Assembly (NCBI RefSeq): GCF_900497805.2
Contig: NW_020954556.1
Coordinates: 31,052,831-31,116,830 of the forward strand
Length of the DNA: 64,000 nucleotides
Reading direction: 5' to 3'
Source of the DNA: Vombatus ursinus
Lineage: Eukaryota > Chordata > Mammalia > Diprotodontia > Vombatidae
Shown: piece after piece, positions 21,608 to 32,505 of the stretch
Layout of the letters: every line of letters begins with the position of its first letter
Numbering within the stretch: the first letter of the stretch is position 1
Program-made: the position numbers and the translations under genes
The notes under the pieces: generated by a model
Databases searched by the model: none
Told to the model about the DNA's origin: nothing
Seen by the model: the letters and a program-made list of their open reading frames with translations, nothing else

Positions 21608-22399
21608 AAAGGAGCCCTTTATAACATAAAGTTCCCCTTTCCATCACAATCCATTTTTGCAAAATTGTCTTCTTTTTAAAAACTTCACAGAAGGGTCGTG
21701 ACCCATTTGGCTGATGTACAGGCCTGGAGAATTTGGTCATTCTGTGCACAAGGATAGGCTCATTTCAGTCTTTTAGTTTCAGGCTGTTTTCCTCAATGTT
21801 CATCCTTGGAACAAAGGATAGAGTAAGGGAGTCACTGCCAAAACCATCTCTCGGTGGTATGGTATGGCGTGTCATCCTCAGAAATTATTTCATTGACAAC
21901 CCCTTTGCAGTTAAAATGGAGTAGTATTGCCAGTGCCTCTCCTGGAGCTGTCAAAATCCTGCTTGAAACAGGACAGTGAAGTGATAGCTGCAAAAGAAAA
22001 CCTCTTACCTACGGCTTTGTGCTCTCCCTCCCCCATCCACATTACTTTACAATTATTGAGAGATTAATTGAAGGATGAATGAGGCCACAGGACAAATGCT
22101 ACAATCCAGGCATAATGGGATAGCGAATATAATAAGGTAACATATTGTTAAAAGTCAGTGCCCTAAATTCTAACAAAAGGGTAGCATAGATTCATAAGCA
22201 TGTAAACACATAATACATAATCATTATCTGTTGAGAATAGATCTAATTTTGATAATGCATATTGAGATTAGTTGTCTGAAAAATGCTTATGCCTCCATAA
22301 GGTTTGACACTCTCAAATATCACCTGAAATCAAGCGGTGGAAGAAAATGGAAGTGAAGAAAGGCAAAAAAAAAAAAAAAATGGTTCTTTCAGTGTGGCA
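21608..22399. other. Unannotated sequence
   Basis: No repeat or gene recognised. An A run lies at 22365-22380. Confidence 0.4.
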
Positions 22400-22535
22400 A
22401 GTATTCCTAATTCACAGAACTGAAGGATCTCAGACTTCAGAGAACATTCAGCCTAATCTCCCTATTTTTACTGGTGAAGAAATTGAAGCCTAGAAAGTTG
22501 AACTGACTTGTTTAAGGTCACACAGGCTGGATCAC
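22400..22535 (-). repeat. MIR3-type SINE, antisense
   Basis: ACTGAAGGATCTCAGACTTC, GGTGAAGAAATTGAAGCC and CTTGTTTAAGGTCACACAGG. Head truncated. Confidence 0.7.
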
Positions 22536-22765
22536 AGGACCATCGCTTTAGAGCTACAAGAGGATTCAGTGCTTCACAGTCCAGTTTCCTTATTTAACAG
22601 ATGGGAAAACCAAGGCCTGGAGAGGTTAAGCTTCTGTGCCAAAGCCATATAGGTGGCAAGCAGCAGAATCAAGACTTGAAACGAAGACTGTTGACTCTAA
22701 ATCTGTCCCTCTTTCCTCTGAACCAAGTTAATTCTGAACCCAGGTTTGAACCCAGAACCTCTGAC
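22536..22765 (-). repeat. MIR3-type SINE, antisense
   Basis: CGCTTTAGAGCTACAAGAGG, AACAGATGGGAAAACCAAGGCC, GAGAGGTTAAGCTTCTGTG, then TGACTCTAAATCTG. Adjacent second copy of the same type. Confidence 0.75.
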
Positions 22766-22836
22766 TCCTTGTCAAGGTCCCTTGTAATGCAACATGACCT
22801 CCAGGACCAAATATAAAGTCCTCTGTTTGGCTTTTT

Positions 22837-23104
22837 GGGCAGCTGAGTGGCACAGTGGGTAGAATGCAAGGTCTGGAGTCAGGAAGAATCATCTCTGTGG
22901 GTTCAAATCTGGTCTCAGATACTCACTAGCTATATGACTTGGACAAGTCACTTCACCCTGTTTGCCTCAGTTTCCTCAACTGTAAAATGAGCTGGAGAAG
23001 GAAATGGCAAACCACTCCAGGATCTTTGACAAGAAAACCCCAAGTGGGGTCATGAAGAGCTGGACATAACTGAAATGACAGAATAATAACAGTAACAAAT
23101 TCAG
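22837..23104 (+). mobile_element. MAR1-type SINE inserted in L2
   Basis: Opens GGGCAGCTGAGTGGCACAG, has GTGGGTTCAAATCTGGTC, GCCTCAGTTTCCTCAACTG, then GCTGGAGAAGGAAATGGC and CAAGTGGGGTCATGAAGAGC, ending in an AATAACAGTAACAA tail. L2 text stops at its left edge and resumes at its right edge. Confidence 0.88.
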
Positions 23105-23366
23105 TTTTTAAAGCCCTCCATAACCTGGCTCCTTTTTCCCTTTCCAGTTTTCTGATACCTTATCCATCCCCTTCTTCATCCCCCATATACTCTGGTCCAG
23201 TGATGCTGGTCTCCTTGCTTTTCTTGCACAGGACACCTCCTTCATCTTCTAGCTTTGAGTGTTTTCATTGGCTGTCCTCCATGTTTGCGACATCTGCTCT
23301 TCTCACCTTTGCCTCCTGGCTTCCTTCAAATCTCAACTAAAAATCCCACCTTCTACAAGAAGCCTT

Positions 23367-23565
23367 TTCCATTTCTTCTTTTTTTTTTTGCCTTTTTTTT
23401 TTTTTTTTTTTGGTGAGGCAATTGGGGTTAAGTAACTTGCCCAGGGTCACACAGCTAGTAAGTGTCAAGTGTTTGGTCTGAGGTCAGATTTGAACTCAGG
23501 TCCTCCTGACTTCAGGGCTGGTGCTCTATCCACTGCGTCACCTAGCTGCCCTTCCATTTCTTCTT
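23367..23565 (-). mobile_element. WSINE1-type SINE with 14-bp target duplication
   Basis: The element is 23381-23551, antisense, with a T-rich tail first, then GGTGAGGCAATTGGGGTTAAG and ending CCACTGCGTCACCTAGCTGCC. TTCCATTTCTTCTT is repeated exactly at 23367-23380 and 23552-23565. Clean, comparatively young insertion into the L2. Confidence 0.95.
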
Positions 23566-23745
23566 AATGTTAGTGACAAACCTCTGAGATGATCTCCAAA
23601 TTACCTTGGATATGACCTGTTAGTACATAGCAGACTGTGACCTCCTTGAGATCAGGGATTACCTTTTGCCTTTCTTTGTATCCTCAGTGCTTAGCGCAGT
23701 GCCTGGCACGTAGTAGGTGATTAATAAGTGTTAGTTGACTGATGG

Positions 23746-24149
23746 TACGCTGATTCCTGGATCCAAGGTGCATATTCACTAGATTCTTGGTAGAGGCTGT
23801 GTTTGGTGGAGCTATGCTATAGGACCATGTCATAAGTAAAAGCGTAATAATGAGGTCTCTTAGGGAAAAACAAAACAAAATAAAACCCTTAGGCAGGTAC
23901 CAAGATGGATCCAAATACTCATTACCTTGCCACTGCAGCCGATGCTAAAATGAGGCTGCAGTATTTTAAGTTCACATTTCATTTATTTTAAGTTCGTATT
24001 CCAAAAGAAAACAAATAGAATAAATTATTTTGTGTCCTCTCTGGGCTTCATGTGACAGGATTTTTTGAGGAATGAAGGGTACACATCTATGATTTTATTT
24101 TTGTAGGGGACTCCCAGGGGGTAAACTCCCTCTGTTAATGCTGATCATT
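23746..24149. other. Unannotated sequence
   Basis: No repeat family recognised. Confidence 0.35.
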
Positions 24150-24305
24150 GTCTGTGCTGTGATTTGGAGTCTTAGAGGGCCACCTGGGAAAGTAAGAAGT
24201 TCAGTCATGCAGCCATCATGTGTCAGAAGTGGGAAATGAACCCAGGCCTTCCTGACTCTGAGGCCAATTCTATATGCACTACTAACAGCTCTTAAGTTAA
24301 GATCC
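24150..24305 (-). repeat. Degraded SINE, antisense
   Basis: GATTTGGAGTCTTAGAGGG at the left, and AAATGAACCCAGGCCTTCCTGACTC, the reversed head with its B box, at the right. The core is poor. Confidence 0.5.
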
Positions 24306-24449
24306 ATCAACTTGTTTTTGGTAATATTTCAATAACTACATTTCAATATACCTGGACTGCAGCATGTGGGGGATGAAGAAGGGGATGGATAAGGTATTAG
24401 GAAACAGGAAAGAGAGGAAAGAGTCAGGTTATGGAAGGCTTTAAAAACT

Positions 24450-24558
24450 GAACTTGTTACTGTTGTTGTAATCCTATGTATTTTATTTTATGAATAATGA
24501 AATATAGTTCTGAGAAAGGGTCCATAGGCTTACTAGACCATTGCCAAAGAGATCCAAG
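24450..24558. mobile_element. hAT-like DNA transposon fragment, other half
   Basis: AATCCTATGTATTTTATTTTATGAATAAT, then GAGAAAGGGTCCATAGGCTTACTAGACC matches 42478-42560 of the longest copy. Confidence 0.65.
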
Positions 24559-24569
24559 ATGCAAAACAG

Positions 24570-24810
24570 TACTAGTAGCAGTTAACATTAGTACAGTAGT
24601 GTTTACTGTATGAGCACTACTGTATGTAGGCATGGTGCTAAGTGTTTTACAATTATTGTCCCATTTGATCCTTACAGCAACCCTGGGGGTTTGGGGAGGT
24701 GCTATTATTATCCCCATTTTTACATATTTGTAAATGCACAAATATGTATTTGCATTTCCTGCAATTAGTACAGTGCCTTAACCCAGAGTAAGCGCTCCAT
24801 AAATGTTTTA
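24570..24810 (-). repeat. MIR-type SINE antisense plus L2/SINE terminus
   Basis: GTGCTAAGTGTTTTACAATTATTG, CATTTGATCCTTACAGCAAC and ATTATTATCCCCATTTTTAC are a reversed core. At 24765-24807, AGTACAGTGCCTTAACCCAGAG and CATAAATG look like a sense terminus of a second element. Confidence 0.65.
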
Positions 24811-25090
24811 TCTAATGCAATATCATCTTTCTCAGAGAGGATGGCATCATCAAATACGGCTTCACATACCCTTCTGCCTCTTCTGGAGCAATAGCTTGTT
24901 CTGTTTCAATGCTGATGACTTAGGGGTGTATTTGGGTGCCATATACTAATTGCTTCAATGGTTTCATTGATTCCACCTCTTCAACCTACTCAGGCAGTAT
25001 CTGGACATGAAAGCCATGGATCCCCAGCTGAAAGTGACTCCTCTTTCTTCTGAACTCTTAGGATCTTTTATTTGTACCACTCTTTGGGTT
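24811..25090. other. Unannotated sequence
   Basis: Nothing recognised. Confidence 0.35.
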
Positions 25091-25091
25091 T

Positions 25092-25350
25092 GTTGCTGTT
25101 GTTTAGTCATTTCAGTCATGTCTGATTTTCCGTGACCCCATTTGGGGTTTTCTTGGCAAAGATACTGGAGTGGTTTGCCATTTCCTTCTCCAGTTCATTT
25201 TACAGATGAGGAAATCGAAGCAAATGGGGTTGAGTGATTTGTCCAAGGTCACACAGATAGGAAATATCAGAGGCTGGATTTAAACTCCAGTCTTCTTGAC
25301 TCCACCTCTGGAGCTCTATCCACTGTGCCACCTAGCTCTGCCCTACTCTT
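25092..25350 (-). mobile_element. MAR1-type SINE, antisense
   Basis: TGTTGTTTAGTCATTTCAGTC, GTGACCCCATTTGGGGTTTTC, GGAGTGGTTTGCCATTTCC, CACTGTGCCACCTAGCTC. Full-length reversed element. Confidence 0.9.
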
Positions 25351-25409
25351 TAGGTACTTATCTTATGTGTTTTATATTTATATATGTACATGTTTTATTA
25401 CCTCAATTC

Positions 25410-25845
25410 AATTCAAAACATTTGTCAAGGAGTCATTCTGCTCAGAGAACCATATCCCAAGACACAAAGTTTAGATATGTCATTGCTTTTGGCCCTCATA
25501 GGTCTTATAGTCTTATACATCGTGTGTCCATCCCACATGCCTGGAATGTACTCCTTCCTCACTTTAGCCTCATAGAGTCCCCCTTTTCCGTTAAGATTCA
25601 GCTTCAGTACTGTCTTCTGCAGGAAGCCCTTCTTGATCCTCTTTCCCTACTTCTTAAACTACTTTATCTAACGACATTGCATATATTTGTATTTATTCAC
25701 TTTCTGCTACCTATCTTTTATATGTGCTTGTTGTCTTTCCCATTCTTTGTAAGAAGGAGTTGTTTCATTCTTTGAACTTGGATATCCAGCACCTAGCACA
25801 GTGCCTGGGACATAGTAGATGCCTAATTAATATTGTTGATCATAT
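25410..25845 (+). repeat. L2 LINE 3' part
   Basis: CATGCCTGGAATGTACTCC, CAGGAAGCCCTTCTTGATCC, then CAGCACCTAGCACAGTGCCTGG and AATTAATATTGTTGATC. The 159-codon frame at 25296-25775 is a chance frame across the MAR1 and L2 junction. Confidence 0.85.
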
Positions 25846-25899
25846 GATGAGGAATGAGAAACAAACTCATCCATAATGTTATAGTTATTATCTGGTAAG

Positions 25900-26635
25900 T
25901 GCATTAGTCAGTTATAATACTGGTTGCTATTTGAGAGAGAAGATAGGAATGGACCAATAGGAGTGGAAGGGTGGGAGATAGGGTCAGGGAAATCTTCAGG
26001 GAGGAGGTGGCATAAGAGTTGGGAGTTTAAAGGAGAGTTAGGAGTTCAGCAAGTGGACAGGGTAAGGGAGGAAACCTGTGTCTCTTAGCCTCTTCCCTTT
26101 GTTCTTGAACAAAGAGGCTTCTAGAGCAGGAGGATGATGTGGTCATCTTTGGAATGTTGTTTTGACAGCTATGTAGAAAATGTATTGGAGAGGAAGCAAG
26201 ATTGGATTCTGGAAGCAGGGAGACAAATTAAGAGGCTAACGCAATAGTCCAGGTAAGAGATGATGAGTGTCTCAACTAGACTGGTGGCCATGTGAATGGA
26301 GAGAAATGAAAGGGAATCATGTGTTTGGTGTTTTGGAGGTAGAATTGACAATACTTGATGAATGATTAGACATGAGGAGTGAGGAAGAGGGCAGATTCAG
26401 GGATTAGTTCAAAGTTGTACACTTGAAAGCTTGAAAAGATGGTGGTGTTCTCAGCAGTAGAAAGGAAGTTAGGAGGAGGGTTATATTCTTTTTTTTTTAA
26501 GGGAGGTGAGAAAGATAATGGAGATTATCTTGGATATGTATTTTGGATATGTGGGTGGAGATGTTTAACAGGCAGTTTACTGACATAGTGACTAGAGGTT
26601 AGGAGAAAGATGGAGATTGGGTGTGTAGACTTGGC
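25900..26635 (-). mobile_element. L2 LINE with reverse-transcriptase C-terminal text, antisense
   Basis: The minus strand at 26169-26351 reads SYLDYCVSLLICLPAS, matching the L2 pattern SRLDYCNSLL.GLPAS after the RT domain. Flanking purine-rich text is the usual reverse complement of L2 ORF2. It is interrupted by a sense L2 piece at 26640. Confidence 0.8.
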
Positions 26636-26639
26636 ACTG

Positions 26640-26932
26640 TAATCATCTCTGCTTTTTGGCTTCCCTGGCTTCTTTCAAGTCTCAGGTAAAGTCCTGTCTT
26701 TTGCAAAAAAACCTTTCATGATCTCTCTTAATGTCAATGCCTCCCCTCTATTGATTATCTCCAATTTTTCTGTCTATTATCTTGGTGTTTTGCATCTCGT
26801 CTCCCCCATTACACTATAGGCTCCTTGAGAGCAGTGACCAGTCTTTCTTTGCATCCCCATCCCAGGGATGCAGTACAAGGCACACAACAGGTACTCAATA
26901 AATGCTAGTTAATTGACTGACTGAACCTGTGA
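26640..26932 (+). repeat. L2 LINE 3' end, sense
   Basis: GGCTCCTTGAGAGCAGTGACC, CAACAGGTACTCAATAAATGC and TGACTGACTGA define a sense L2 terminus lying inside an antisense L2. Confidence 0.85.
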
Positions 26933-27050
26933 AAGTCAATGAGATTACCAAAAGACAGAGGGTAGATTAAGAGGGCCTAGAATAGAACCTTTGAGGACAC
27001 CCAAAGTTTGGGAGGAAGCCATAGGTGTCACAGGCGTTCTTCCTCTCTGA
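26933..27050 (-). repeat. Continuation of antisense L2
   Basis: GGGCCTAGAATAGAACCTTTGAGGACACCC matches the antisense L2 pattern also seen at 36600-36660 (GGACAGAGCCTTG). Confidence 0.6.
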
Positions 27051-27362
27051 TTCTAATTCTCTTATTGATCAAGACCTTCATACTCTTCCTTCCTGTCCCC
27101 AACATAACCTACTCATCAGTAAGGATCTGATATACAATACTGATACCAAATCCTTTCATGTAAATTTACACCTTGGGGTGAATTTGTCTATATATTACCT
27201 CTCTCTGGGTTATTATTATGATTGTTATTTTTTTATTCTATGTCCTTTCTCTGATTGTGAAATTAAAGGCTTTGTCCTCTGTGAAGGAATTTTAGGCATT
27301 GCTAGGCAAACGTGTAGAGGTATTTTTTTTTGTATGTTTCAAATCATACCATATCTACAGTA
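27051..27362. other. Unannotated sequence
   Basis: A 112-codon plus frame at 27025-27363 has no domain. No repeat recognised. Confidence 0.4.
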
Positions 27363-27525
27363 GTACTCCAACTCTGGTGGAGAGATCTAGAATTAGGAGA
27401 CCTGAGTTTGTGTCTTATCTCCACTAGTTTATGATTCCGGGTAAGACATTTAATCTCTCTGAGCCTCAGTTTCCTTATCTGTATGATCACTAAGTTCTTC
27501 TAGTGCTAACATTCTGTGATTTCAT
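27363..27525 (+). repeat. MIR3/MON-type SINE
   Basis: GTGGAGAGATCTAGAATTAGGAG, ACCTGAGTTTGTGTCTTATC, GAGCCTCAGTTTCCTTATCTG, then GCTAACATTCTGTGATTTC. Confidence 0.8.
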
Positions 27526-28880
27526 AGAAATCCTTTCGCTACACATCTGTCCTTGTTCCAAAGTAGCTTGGGAAGGCACTGACTACCATTCCCTGGGGAA
27601 GAAATCAGGTGCCTGGCAAAAGCTAGTCTTATTAAGCTGTTTGATGAGCTTTTTGCACTGGTACTTGGTTCTAGTTCCCTGATAATATAAATACAGTGTT
27701 GAAACTAAGTAAGAACCCTTTGGGTGAGCTCCTCATTCACTCTCAGGCAGCATCCTAGCCTTAGGGAAGGGTGGTGGGGAGGTGAGGAAAAAATTGTTTA
27801 AACATTGTTTTATGCTCAAAATATGGTTAAGAGGTATTAAAAAAAATAAAGACCCTCCTAGTATAGTTAAGACGTTCAGAAAAAGGAGAAAAGGTTTGAT
27901 GTCTTTAAGAAAAAGATTTATAAAGGGAAGCTGAGAATTCCATTCCAGGCTAAATACCTACTCTTTTGGAAGGTGAGCTAAGGGAGGTTAGTGCAAATTC
28001 AGCCACTATTAATGAAAACAAGTTATTTGGTGCTGCTTTGGTGGGGGAAGATAGGGTTAATGGGATGCCTTCAAAAGTCCTGCCTTGTGCAATATTGACA
28101 CAGTGGTTAGAAGGGAAATTTAAGAGCCTAATTATCAAGGTTGAATCCCCTCATCATTATCTTCAATGGTGGTCTGATGCCCTTCTAATTAGGAAAAACA
28201 GGAACAGGTGGTGATGGAGAGGGGACAATTTTCTCACTTAATCTTGAAAACTTGACCATTTTAGGAATACCCTGATGAGGGGTCTTGGCATTATTCCCTG
28301 TGTACCAGTCAAGGATGTGGGGTACTACATGTTGGTGTAACTTTTCTTAAACATTCCCCTGATGGTCCTAGACAAAGTTAAGAGTTATTCAAAGTGGAAA
28401 AAGAAATAACTTTGGCTTCAGTGTCACAAGGAAGCTAGAGGAATGTGCAGAGTTATTACAGCCTGATTATTTTTTGTTAGATATGGACAGTGTACATGCC
28501 AAGAACAGACTGTGTTCCTGCTCTAGCCTCTCAAGGTTGCAAGTCAGATGAAACAACTGAGGCATGAAGCCCATAGTGTGGAATCTTAGAGCTGTGAAGG
28601 TCTGGGGAGCAAAGGGAAAGGAAGAGAAGAGCAGTTAATGGGCTTTCCCACAGGTAGGAGTTTTCAGGGGGAAGTTAACTGAGGCAAAGCCACCTGATGG
28701 CTGAGAGTAGAAGAAACTATCCCAAGGATCAGGGAGAGCATGAGGAAGCCAGAGTATATTTTGAGATGGCAGGCAGGCAGGCTAGGGCTAAAGGAAAGAC
28801 TGAGGAGCAAATGACTGAAGAGAGCCCATGATAGCATCCTTAACAGAATAGAACTAGAAGGTGTACCATGCTATGATTCA
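27526..28880. other. Repeat-poor, unannotated sequence
   Basis: No clear repeat in 1.3 kb. A 28-base SINE-terminus-like piece sits near 28578 (GGAATCTTAGAGCTGTGAAGG). Opposing frames at 27950-28214 lack domains. Confidence 0.4.
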
Positions 28881-29045
28881 TAGTAATCATGGAATCCTAG
28901 AATCTTAGAATTAGAAGGTACTTTGAAGATTATCTAGGCTAAGCTCTTTGCTTTACAGTTAAGGAAACTGAAGCCTAGAGAGGACAAGTGATTTTCCCAA
29001 GATTACATAGCAAATTGATGGCTGATATGGGAGTGAAAGTCAACA
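28881..29045 (-). repeat. MIR3/MON-type SINE, antisense
   Basis: ATGGAATCCTAGAATCTTAG, AGGAAACTGAAGCCTAGAG, TTTTCCCAAGATTACATAGC. Confidence 0.85.
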
Positions 29046-29339
29046 AAGGGATTGAAAGAAGTGCATGAAAATGGGTCATTAAATGTGTGCCATGAATTCA
29101 GCTCTAAAACAGCCTTTATCACAGGGTTCTTATCCCACGTTCTTCTCTGTCTGCTGTTTCTTCTTTTTTATCCAAAGCTGTGTTACACTTTCTTGAAACT
29201 GTCCTTGTATAGGTTCACATCTGCCCCATACAAGAGGTAATTTTAAAAAAGTGAGAAGACTGCTCTTTCAATGATCATTTAATTCATTTCAAAGAGATGT
29301 GGAAGCCTTTGTGAATGTTGTATAAAGTCCCGATCTAGG
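29046..29339. other. Unannotated sequence
   Basis: Nothing recognised; the 62-codon frame lacks a domain. Confidence 0.35.
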
Positions 29340-30310
29340 AGTATATAGACATGTAGGGAAGCTCTGAAGGAGCTTTCATTCTATGAGGGAGGAAGAGCAT
29401 GGACACAGGTAAGTAAATGCAGACAATTCTTCTCTCCCTTTCTTCTTCTGTCTCCCTCCTTCCTTAGTTGAGCCTTCAAGACCACTAAGAATTCTAAGAG
29501 GCGGAAGGGAGGAAAGAGAGTATTCTATGTACAGGACAGCTAAGGCATGGTGGCAGGAGATGGCATTTTGTATACAAGAAATGACAAGCCGTTCATTTTG
29601 TCTGCAACATAGAGTGAAGGGGATAATGTGAAATCAGTCAGAAAAGGCAGCTTGGAGCCAAAGCAGACATTATTTTTTTAATCTTAGAAGCAATAAGGAA
29701 TCATTAGAGTTTATAAAGAGGGGAGTGGGATATGGTTACACTTGTGATTTAGCAATATTGATTTGACAGCTGGTTGGAGGAGGGATTGGAGAGGGGAAGG
29801 AGTGAAGACCAATTAGAAGGCTATTGTAATAGTTTAGATGACAAAAGAGGTCTAAGCTAGAATGGGGGCTGTGGGTAGAGATAAGGGGATAGATGTAAGA
29901 GATATCATGGACAAGTTGTGGAGGAGGGGATGGAGAAGAGTGAAGAGTCAAAAATGGGTCTAAGTTTGGAAACCAGGATGATTAGAAGGACAGTGGTGCC
30001 CTCCGTAGAAATAAGGGAATTAGGAGGAGGTGCAGGTTTAGATGGAAAAAGAAAGAGTCTGGTTTTGGACATATTGAGTTGGAGATGCTTTTGGAGTACC
30101 CAGGTAGGAACATCAGGCAGGCAGTTGGACTGCCTATAGGAGAGGAGCTCAAGTTGAGAAATGAGGTCTAAGTGTGTAGATTTGGGAGTTGTCTGCATAG
30201 AAGTGATAAATGAACCCATGGGAATAATGGGAACTGATGCTAATAAATTATTATAAGTGAAAGAATAAATGACAAGATCATCAAGGGAATATGGAAAGGG
30301 AAGAAAACAG
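29340..30310 (-). mobile_element. L2 LINE with reverse-transcriptase C-terminal text, antisense
   Basis: Minus-strand frames read KTRLFLFPSKPAPPPNSLIS then STEGTTV (29905-30219) and YYNSLLIGLHSFPS (29736-29951). These match the L2 ORF2 pattern KTELI.FPPKP..PPN..ISVEGTT, then DYCNSLLIGLP. Frames are broken; decayed copy. Confidence 0.85.
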
Positions 30311-30325
30311 TCTACAGTGGAGTCC

Positions 30326-30960
30326 TAGGCAAATTGATGTTGTTTTTTTGTAATTTTACAACATACATCTTCAATTGTTTTGTGATTATTATTTCCATTG
30401 TTGTAATCATGTTTATTGTTTTCTTGACTCTGCTTACTTCACTTTCTAACAATTCATTTAAGTATTTCTGTGCTTTACTGTATTCATCATATTTTTCATT
30501 TCTTAGGGCCCAGTAATGTTCCATTATATTCGTGGACCACAATTTTTAAGCCATTTCCCAGCTGATGGACATCATCTTTGTTTCCAGTTTTTGTCCCCCA
30601 AAAAGTACTGCTATAAATATTTTGGTGTGATGCATGGTTTTTTTTCCTTATCAGTGGCCTCCTTGGGGTATAAGCCTAGAGGTAGAATCTTGGGATGTGG
30701 ATATTTTATCCCTTTTATATACATCATTCCAAACTGCTTTCTAGAGTGGTTTTACTAATTCAGCATTCCAATAATGCATTAGTGTTTTTCTATACCCTCT
30801 CCAATGTGGACTGTTCCTATCTTTGTCAACTCTGCCAATTTGCTGGGTATAAGGTGAAACCTCAGGGTTGCATGAAAAAAATTAGTTTAATAGCCTGCTT
30901 CACTCTCAAGACTTTTGCCTGTTTGTGTTTTGCTAGTTTGTTTTTAATGAGCCAAACCTT
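30326..30960 (-). mobile_element. L1 3'-region fragment, antisense
   Basis: CTTACTTCACTTTCTAACAATTC, AATGTTCCATTATATTCG, CCCAGCTGATGGACATC, GTACTGCTATAAATATTTTGG, AACTGCTTTCTAGAGTGG. In sense these are the long 3' UTR of L1. The first part is shared with 18400-18620. Confidence 0.75.
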
Positions 30961-32285
30961 CAAAGAATGAAAATTGGTCACCAATGAGGACATTCAAAAG
31001 GATAAACCATAAACTCTTAAAACAGTCTCCAAAGAAATTCTAAACATATTTTGAAAATGACATCTACAAAATAGTATCTTCATAGCTTCACAGAGTGACT
31101 TTTTTGAGGACAAACTCTCATTTGGATGTATAAGTAATACTGTGTGTGTTCAAACTGTCATGTTTCTTTTTAGATATACCTCATAAATCTAAAGACAAAA
31201 AAAAAAATCTTCTTAGAGCATCGTACGTACCTGGTAGACCATGGAAGTTAAAGAATTCCATAGACCTGGGAATGGTATCCTTGTTCACATTTCCTTAGGT
31301 TACCCCTCCCTATCACCCCTTCCTCTGATTGGCAAATCACACCCATACCTATCAAACTGACAATAACAACCTGTGGGACATGAACATAGTATCTTCTGTG
31401 AAAGCTTTGCTATGAAGAGCAGCAATTTCCAGGCATGGGCTATGTCTCCCCAAAGAAGCCAACTGAACACATAACAGACAATGTTTCTGAGAAATACTGA
31501 TGGCCGTATCACACCGTGCTGTTCAGTCAGGCCTCCAAAGGGCTCCTTAGGTTGATACTGAAGACTATTTTCATTACTTCTTCCAACAAGTCTTATCGTC
31601 ACCACTTTGGAGGGCTGGTATACTACCAGCTGGAGTGTCTGAAGAAGGCTGTGAGCCAATTGGTTTGTTGTGATTTTCGCCAATCTTTTTAGGGCCACTG
31701 GAGGGACTCAGGCCAGACATACAACTCGAAAACTGGAACTGGGCAGTGGTCTTCAAATCGTTAGTCTAACTCCTCTAATTTTAAAAATTTAAATACAATG
31801 TAATGCATTATTAATTTTCTTGTGAGTGATTTAACTTTCAAGGCTACCAAGGGACTAATCTACTTTTTACATGAGATAGAAAAGGATTTCAGATTTGCAC
31901 AAATAAAACAGTCCCTGGAAGCAATGCAACTGAAATGATATCTGCAAACATCACAGCTTTACTTCTCTTCTGAGCAAACATCAGAGTCTCTACAGAAAGT
32001 TAACACTTTAATTAGATAATATGTCATTGCACTGTATAAGGTTCATCTGCTAGGAGAGGAAATACTCTGTGAAGTTCTTGTAGGATTACTTTCTAAATAG
32101 TATTCTGGGGCTATTTGTGTATAGGATAAAGGTCTAATCATATCAAAACCTCATAGACTTTGGGATGTATCTTTGTGACAGGGGCTGATTTTTCCTTTTT
32201 TGGGGGGGGGAGGAAGCAGTCTGCCTATAGTTAGGTCCTATAGATGGTGCTAGCCTACCTTCTAGGCTAATCACACATTTATTCC
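30961..32285. other. Repeat-poor, unannotated sequence
   Basis: No repeat recognised in 1.3 kb. The 132-codon minus frame 31300-31698 shows no domain. A G run lies at 32202-32211. Confidence 0.4.
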
Positions 32286-32490
32286 CCCTTTTACATCCTA
32301 TGTTCCAGCCAAATTGTTTCCATCACCCGCATCTGACTCTCTGGACTCCATCACTATTCCACCTTGGGCACCTCTCCCATCGTTTTTAGGTCTTGTTTTT
32401 CTCCATTAAAATGTAACCTTTTTGAAGGCAGGGATTGTCTTTTGTTTGTTCGCTTTTGTCTCCCCAGCTCTTACCACACTGCCTCCCTTA
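32286..32490 (+). repeat. L2 LINE 3' part
   Basis: CATCCTATGTTCCAGCCAAATTG, then AAAATGTAACCTTTTTGAAGGCAGGG and TCTCCCCAGCTCTTACCACACTGCC. Stops just before the L1 insertion. Confidence 0.65.
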
Positions 32491-32505
32491 ATCCACCCCC
32501 ACCTC

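Larger units (their letters stand above)
22790..23745 (+). mobile_element. L2 LINE 3' part broken by two SINE insertions
   Basis: L2 pieces at 22790-22836 (AAATATAAAGTCCTCTGTTTGG), 23105-23366 (AAAGCCCTCCATAACCTGGC) and 23566-23745 (to CGCAGTGCCTGGCACGTAGTAGG) join without loss of L2 text. The gaps are filled by a MAR1 SINE and a WSINE. The L2 is therefore older than both. Confidence 0.85.

Noticed and set aside
25296-25775. 159-codon open frame
   Set aside because: Crosses a MAR1 end and a non-coding L2 3' part; not a family protein.
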